Source: Vicia villosa (Eukaryota; Streptophyta; Magnoliopsida; Fabales; Fabaceae). From it: a DNA stretch of 64,000 nt. The DNA lies in assembly GCF_029867415.1 (NCBI RefSeq), contig NC_081184.1:110390226-110454225 (forward strand), given 5' to 3'. Each line of letters begins with the position of its first letter. The first letter of the stretch is position 1. The translations under genes were made by a program, and so were the position numbers. Below the pieces are notes generated by a model. The model worked only from the letters and a program-made list of their open reading frames with translations. It was not told the DNA's origin and ran no database searches. This document shows positions 58,401 through 64,000 of the stretch, in pieces.

Positions 58401-59864
58401 AAATTGATGCTCTTAATAGTAATCACACCTGGGAGTTTGTGGATCTACCACCTAAAGCCATTCCCATTGGAAACAAGTGGGTTTTCAAAATAAAGAGGCA
58501 TGTAGATGGTTCTATTGAACGATTTAAGGTGCGTCTTGTGGCTCAAGGCTTCAACCAGGCTGAAGGTTTAGATTATTTCGAAACCTTCTCTCTAGTGGCC
58601 AAACTCTCAACGGTTTGTGTGCTCTTAACTTTAGCTTCCATTCATGGGTGGCATTTATATCAACTAGATGTAAATAACGCCTTTCTGCATGGAGATTTAC
58701 ACGAGGAAGTTTATATGAAAGTACCCAATGGTGTATCTTCTCCCAAGCCTGGTCAAGTATGTAGATTGCTCAAGTCGTTGTATGGCTTAAAGCAAGCTAG
58801 CCGGCAGTGGTTTGAAAAATTAACGACATTTCTTCACTCACAAGGCTTTGTTCATGCCCATGCTGATCACACATTATTCACTAAATCCTCTCCTACTTCT
58901 TTTACAGCTCTCCTTGTGTATGTTTATGACAACATCTTGGCAGGTACTTCCCTCACATTGTTTGAAGAATTGAAAGCATCTTTGGATCACACGTTTCACA
59001 TCAAGGACTTGGGCCAATTGAAATTTTTTCTTTGGGCTAGAAGTTGCACGATCCTCCAAAGGCATTACATTGTGCCAATGGAAGTATTGCTTGGAGTTGC
59101 TTCATGATTCAGGCCTCAGTGGTTGCAAACCTGCTTCCACTCCTTTGGATGCTTCCACTCGTCTCCACCAAGACACAAGCTCTGCTTTCACTGATGTTAC
59201 AGCCTATAGGCGCCTTGTTGGAAGACTCTTATACCTCACTATAACACGATCTGACATTGCTTATGCCACATAACAACTGAGTCAGTTCATGAGTTCTCCA
59301 ACTGAAATCCACTATCGAGATTCCCTACATGTGCTTCGATATCTTAAAAGATCACCTGCTCGTGGTATTTTCTTGCCCCAAGCTTCAAGTTTACAAATTC
59401 TGGGGTTTAGTGATGCTGATTGGGGAGGTTGTATTGACACACGACGCTCCATCACAGGTTATTGTTTTTTCATTGGCCAATCTCTTGTGTCTTGGAAATC
59501 AAAGAAGCAAGCCACCGTTAGCTGCTCTTCTGCTGAGGCAAAATATCGTGCACTTGATTCTGCGACTTGCGAACTTCAATGGTTGTGGTTCCTTCTTCAT
59601 GATCTTCGGCAACATCCTTCTCGTTTACATGTCCTCTACTGCGACAATCAAAGTGCCTTACATATCTATGTTAATCCCGTGTTTCACGAGCGGACAAAAC
59701 ACCTTGACATTGATTGTCACTTGGTTAGGGAGAAACTGCAGGCTGGGCTCATGCGTTTACTTCCGGTCACTTCCCAACAACAGGCTGCAAATGTGTTCAC
59801 AAAGTCCCTTGGTCCTCGTCCTTTCTTTGACTGTATCTCCAAGCTTGGTTTGGTTGACAGCTGA
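55429..59864 (+). pseudogene. Copia gag-pol polyprotein with frameshifts and dead active sites
   Basis: Gag starts at ATG 55429 (MARNTNTGTNANQVDQLDPY), includes the UBN2 region and the knuckle CTYCGKIGHIVDGC near 56265. A two-base loss just after it shifts the frame at about 56310. Protease reads WILDTRATHH where DTG or DSG is needed. Integrase keeps LWHLRQGH, CDVCQQARQ, the DDCSRHVWV aspartate and the VERRHQ glutamate. RT reads VYVYDNILAG near 58917 in place of YVDD. A second shift at about 59030 and TAA at 59271-59273 follow. RNase H (FSDADWGGCIDTRRS, SCSSAEAKY) runs to TGA 59862-59864, which overlaps the start of the 3' LTR. No functional enzyme set remains. Confidence 0.85.
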
Positions 59865-60125
59865 TAGTAATAAAGAGGAGATTAACACTAGCAAGAAGAC
59901 TTAAGCTAGTTTGGTTATTATCACGTGTGCATGAATGTAATAGTGAATAGTATTTTGTAGTTAGTTAGATTAAGATGACGTGGCACTAACTAGCTATATA
60001 TTCACTATGTGGTGTAACTGTTTTCAGTTAGAGAAACTATAATGAGAATCACTCTTTCTCCTTCATCTTCCTCAATTTTCTTCCATCGTTTTTCCTCCAT
60101 TGATGGAGCTTTTAGTTTGCTTTGA
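59855..60125 (+). repeat. Copia 3' LTR
   Basis: 271 bases, beginning TGACAGCTGATAG. Preceded by the purine-rich AAGCTTGGTTTGG, which encodes the pol C-terminus and probably serves as PPT. Confidence 0.8.
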
Positions 60126-60130
60126 CAAAT

Positions 60131-61614
60131 ATCTAATTAAACCTAAATATCGTTATATTTTTATTTTATGTTGTTGAATAAATAAATAATAAATAAATTA
60201 TCTATATATGACCGAATAGTTCGCAACGTGTATAGAGTCGGACTCAAATAGTATATTTTGAGATCATATTAAAGCAGGACTTTTATACTCGACTCTACAA
60301 TATTTAAAATCGATAAGTACCGATCTATATAAAGTCGATAAAGTATCGTGCTGAGAATAATGGAAGTGTGAGTGTGGAGAAAATAGTTTTACATTGTATA
60401 TGAATATGGTGACTTGAACATTCATAAGTGAGAGAATCCACTTACTTTACTTATCACCTTAAAATTTTAGGTGGGAAAATAGTGTCTCTTTCACAAAGAT
60501 GTGTTGCTCAAACGATACTAGTCTACTTAAAGTTGGATAACTCATTTATTTAGTGATAAATGGAGTATGACTAATTTGAATGGAAAGATATGCCAATCTA
60601 AAAAAGTCAACTTCTTGAATGAAGATTGATTTATCGACAATTAATATTTGCCTTTCCACGTAGAGATACCTCTCATAAAGAAAAACACCATATCTCACGT
60701 ATACAGCTTTCAGTTCATTGAACCCTTTCGTTTTCTTACGCTGAGCCAAGCCATTTGTAAGATGAGTCGTCAACTCTCAAAAAGTTGAATAAATAAAGAC
60801 TAAGGTCAAAATCCAAATCAAAAGTTTGATTTTGATGCACACACCGTGTGTGATACGAGATTCCACTACACGTTTATTTATTTATTTATTTATTTATTTT
60901 ATAACAAACTAGAAACCAAAGAATAAAAGCATATCATTCAAATTGGAACACGTAAGAGGAAAATAAAATAAAACAACACCATGTTGCTTCAAAGAATATA
61001 TAGTACTATAGTGGTAGACAAAAAATATTGCTTAAAGAGTCATATTTTCAAAATAGTGCTTCATCCACATCAAATTGAAAAATAAATTGCTTCAACTTAG
61101 AAGCATTTTCATTTGGAGTATGTTAATATGTTATTTCAATTTTGAACTTGATAAGATGCTCATGCACTAACGACTAGCTCTATCATTTTCCAACCAGATT
61201 TGCAGAAAGTGGTGGAGGTTGCTAGTGCTTGGGGCACCAAAAAAATATTATTACAAAATCACAATTTTTATGTGAGAGTGAGTTATATTAATAATCAACA
61301 AAATCCAAGTTTTACAACTTTACAATTCTCACCACCACCCACTGGTTTACACAATTACTCCGAATTTAAATATAATCGAAAAGATACATGTAAATAGTTC
61401 GAATTAACATCAAAACCATGTAAATTTTTGGTTATATTTAAGTTCGTTAAGTAATTTACCCGGTACTCTTGAGTTCGGAAGTGGTAAGAGCAAAAACGAT
61501 GCGTGATCCTGATCGTGATCGTCGCGAACCTTTGGAAGAGCATGTATCTCATATCTTCTTTCTTTTTTTATATATAGATGATGATATTATATATGGTTGG
61601 TGTTTTTATTATAC
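60131..61614. other. Intergenic region downstream of the PP2C gene
   Basis: No gene seen. A TTTA repeat lies at about 60874-60900. The last part near 61400-61614 is probably PP2C 3' untranslated sequence. Confidence 0.45.
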
Positions 61615-64000
61615 TTATACACATGATCTCCATATCCTTCCTTCCAAAGAAATAACAATGATGGAGACATCGTCGTGGTAACGCCGCCTATCGCCTTGTG
61701 GAATCTCGAGCAATTCGTGAAAGTCCAAACCTAGTTAAGATTAAGGAGAATCAAAGTTAAGTAAAATCATTTTAGTGATCAGTGTCTAAGATGCAATTGT
61801 GAAATGTTTAAAATGGAATAGTTAGTACCTGCTTTCTTTGCGGCACGAAACAAGACTTCTTCGACCAAATGTTGGGCAGGGTCTCCTTCAGGTTGCAATG
61901 TGATGAAAAGTTCAACTTCCGCTACTGCTTCTTCGTTTGATAAGTATTGATAGAGACCGTCGGAGCATAGAATCAAGAACTTGTCTTTCTGGCCTAATCT
62001 GTGGTGTTTAAGATATGGTAGGCAAGTGATGTATGGAGAATTTCCTACGTAGTCGATTCTAAACATCTCCAGAAGTGCATTGTTCCATTTGGGCTGCAAA
62101 ACATTCACATATATATGCTTAGAAACATGGTTTAAAAAGTAGTTTTAGAAAACAATGGTATCCTATGTTTTATGCTTTTGAATTTGGAATATCACAATGT
62201 CATGCATCTAGGCAATCAGAATATAGATGTGCAGACTGCTTGAATACAAAGTGATTTTGATTTTGCGGATGCAAAAACTGTGATTGGACATAATGATGAC
62301 TGTAAAGTTGCTAATTACAAAATACATTAAGATACCAACCTGTTTGAGAAACCCGGCACCGAATGCTCGAGTAACCTTGAGAGATCCCTTAACACGTTCA
62401 TTGACTACGGCACAAGGATCATCGGGGTGCTCTTTTCTTATTCTGATTACTTCCTGAAATTAAAAATTAAACACTTTTCAATCAAGATGAACAGATAAAC
62501 AAAAGACCAAAAACAGCAGTCTAAGAAAGGCAAAGAATTTACCTCTTCAACATTGGTACTATGATCTTTGGTAAGCTGAAGAGCATTTAAACTAGGAATA
62601 GAATTTGATTTATCAGCATCCTCCCATGATTCAAGATCATGCATTGTCTCTTCATTAATCCTCTCCAAATCCTGTCTAATTTTCCCAATCCAATAATCAG
62701 GTTCAGCCTTTTGCGCTAACACAGCTCTACTATCTCCCACATTCATCACATAAACATCTTCCCCTTTCATCAACATTACAAGAACACATGAACCCATCAA
62801 AGCAAGTTCTGGATTCTCCATCACCATCTTATCAGCAACATCAAGATAAGACTCCTCGGTTTTCCTCAAAGCTCGAGATAGAGCTTCCAAAACATCTGAA
62901 TGATTAACAGAATCGTTGTCGCCGTCGTCACCACTAAGTTGCTCCTTCAATCTTCTATCAAGCTCTAGTCTCTCCCTATCCCATTCACATTTCCATCTCC
63001 TATGATTTTCTTCGTGTTTCATCGCTGCATCTTTGTACTTATTCTTCGAATTCTTCCCTCTCTTTTTTCTCTTCGAAACCAAATCCCCTTTCTCTTGACC
63101 AACACATTGAGAACAATCATCAAACACCTTACCTTCTTTTCCTTCAACAACATCAACATCCTCAACCGAATCGCGCGCTTTCAAATTCGAATTATCCGCC
63201 GAAACCCCATCATCCCAAAGCAACCCTTTAAGCTCCTTGTGAACAAAACCATAAAGATTCGAAAGTAAATAATCCGGCGCATCAGGACCATTAAAACCAT
63301 CATAAATCCCAACAAAAACCCAACCATGCTCTTCAGAAACAACAACATGAACACGATCCTCCCCAGCTTTCCCCTGAGCCCATTGCAGATTCTGACTCCC
63401 CATCGAATCATCATCTTCCAAACTACCTTCACTACTCAAATTCAAACTACTCACCGTCAAATTCTCGTTATGCTTCTCCCCAGCAAGGATCCACTCCGGC
63501 GGCTCCTTCACCGCCACACCTTTGATCGGAGTAACAATCGAGCTCTGTCCACGCGACAGAGTCTTCGAAATCGCTCTCTGAAGAACACGAATCCATTTTT
63601 CCTTCCTCGTTCTAGGTCTAACCGAAACCCCTAATCCACTATGAGAGAAGCTTCTCGGAAAACCCTGATCCGAGTTATCCTTTTCAATCGGACCGGAAAA
63701 TAAACCACGATCAATCGGACCGGACATGAACCCCCTCTCAATCGGACCGGACATGAACCCACGCTCTAGCGGACCGGAACTCGGAAAACCACCGCCACCT
63801 CCAAAATTACTCGAAAAAGGACCCGAACCGGTCCCCATCAGACTCTTCGGAATCGGTTGCAACGGAAGAGAAGCAAAAGAAGTTGAACTCTCAAACGCCG
63901 CAGCTCTATCGAAACAACCGTAAGAGTATAAATCCATAAACGCCGTCGATAACGGCGTCGACGTGTTAGCACTAACAGAAGCCCCGGAGATAGTTCTAAA
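61615..64000 (-). CDS. POLTERGEIST-type protein phosphatase 2C, 5' partial
   Basis: These PP2Cs act in stem-cell and receptor-kinase signalling at the plasma membrane. Exons 64000-62543 (open at the window edge), 62453-62340, 62093-61829 and 61730-61615 join in frame. The N-terminal part has [20 protein letters not shown] and an [12 protein letters not shown] unit repeated four times (63789-63683). The phosphatase domain shows [80 protein letters not shown] and [17 protein letters not shown], the metal-binding aspartates included. A long Lys/Arg/Glu-rich insert between [13 protein letters not shown] and the MGSCVLVML stretch is usual for this clade. The conserved [10 protein letters not shown] segment before [10 protein letters not shown] shows the true start lies beyond the window. 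Confidence 0.88.

Larger units (their letters stand above)
54990..60125 (+). mobile_element. Copia retrotransposon with both LTRs, inactive
   Basis: LTRs at 54990-55256 and 59855-60125 flank a single gag-pol region. The PBS TGGTATCAGAGCAGG directly follows the 5' LTR. Target repeats CAAAC (54985-54989) and CAAAT (60126-60130) match at four of five bases. The LTRs differ at about half a dozen sites and one 4-base indel. Confidence 0.85.

Noticed and set aside
61469..61681. Open frame beginning MSSEVVRAKTMRDPDRDRRE
   Set aside because: It overlaps the antisense of PP2C exon 4 and its 3' region, and no domain is recognisable.

Overview
The window is nuclear DNA of a legume, probably a galegoid species of the Medicago/Trifolium/Vicia/Pisum kind. 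The evidence is the spliced plant genes, AT-rich intergenic DNA and densely nested plant transposons (Helitron, Sirevirus, Tat/Ogre-type, CACTA, MULE, hAT). Species assignment is inference. Only two ordinary host genes are visible, both on the minus strand: an ENTH-domain endocytic adaptor (38848-40033, complete, 3 exons) and a POLTERGEIST-type PP2C phosphatase (61615 to the right edge, 5' end outside the window).

Layout. 1-780: unassigned flank. 781-15286: a 14.5-kb Helitron with both termini, in minus orientation. It holds a spliced Rep-helicase gene broken by two stop codons, an RPA70-like gene whose 11 exons join in frame without a stop, and two decayed B3-domain genes. 15467-16081: a hAT-type MITE. 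16096-18230: a duplicated 5' fragment of the ENTH gene, an array of short palindromes and a plant-mobile-domain (PMD) pseudogene. 18235-38560: two decayed copies of one Copia element. Copy 1 is split by a Tat/Ogre-type solo LTR and by a young 10.2-kb Sirevirus with a perfect TSD. Between the copies lies about 1 kb with two captured host exons.

38848-41700: the ENTH gene, its upstream region and a fold-back palindrome element. 41700-47955: a CACTA element carrying a GRF zinc-finger gene that is cut by a 4.3-kb non-coding Tat/Ogre-type element. 48384-52154: two MULE-like elements with 8-9-bp TSDs, packed with 20-22-bp palindromes; the longer one carries an intact PB1-like ORF with a TATA box. 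52155-54984: mostly unassigned. 54990-60125: a Copia element with both LTRs but mutated catalytic sites. 60131-61614: intergenic, leading to the PP2C gene.

How it fits together. Most of the window is a record of transposition, and the order of nesting is readable from target-site duplications. The most unusual theme is the palindrome-array family: related 20-22-bp palindromes recur at 16.7, 40.9-41.4, 48.4-49.6 and 50.4-52.2 kb, next to a PMD gene in one place and a PB1-like gene in another. The second theme is a Helitron whose transposase is dead while its RPA gene remains open. Exon joins were worked out by hand from splice sites and reading phase. Family names rest on recognition of motifs, with no database search.
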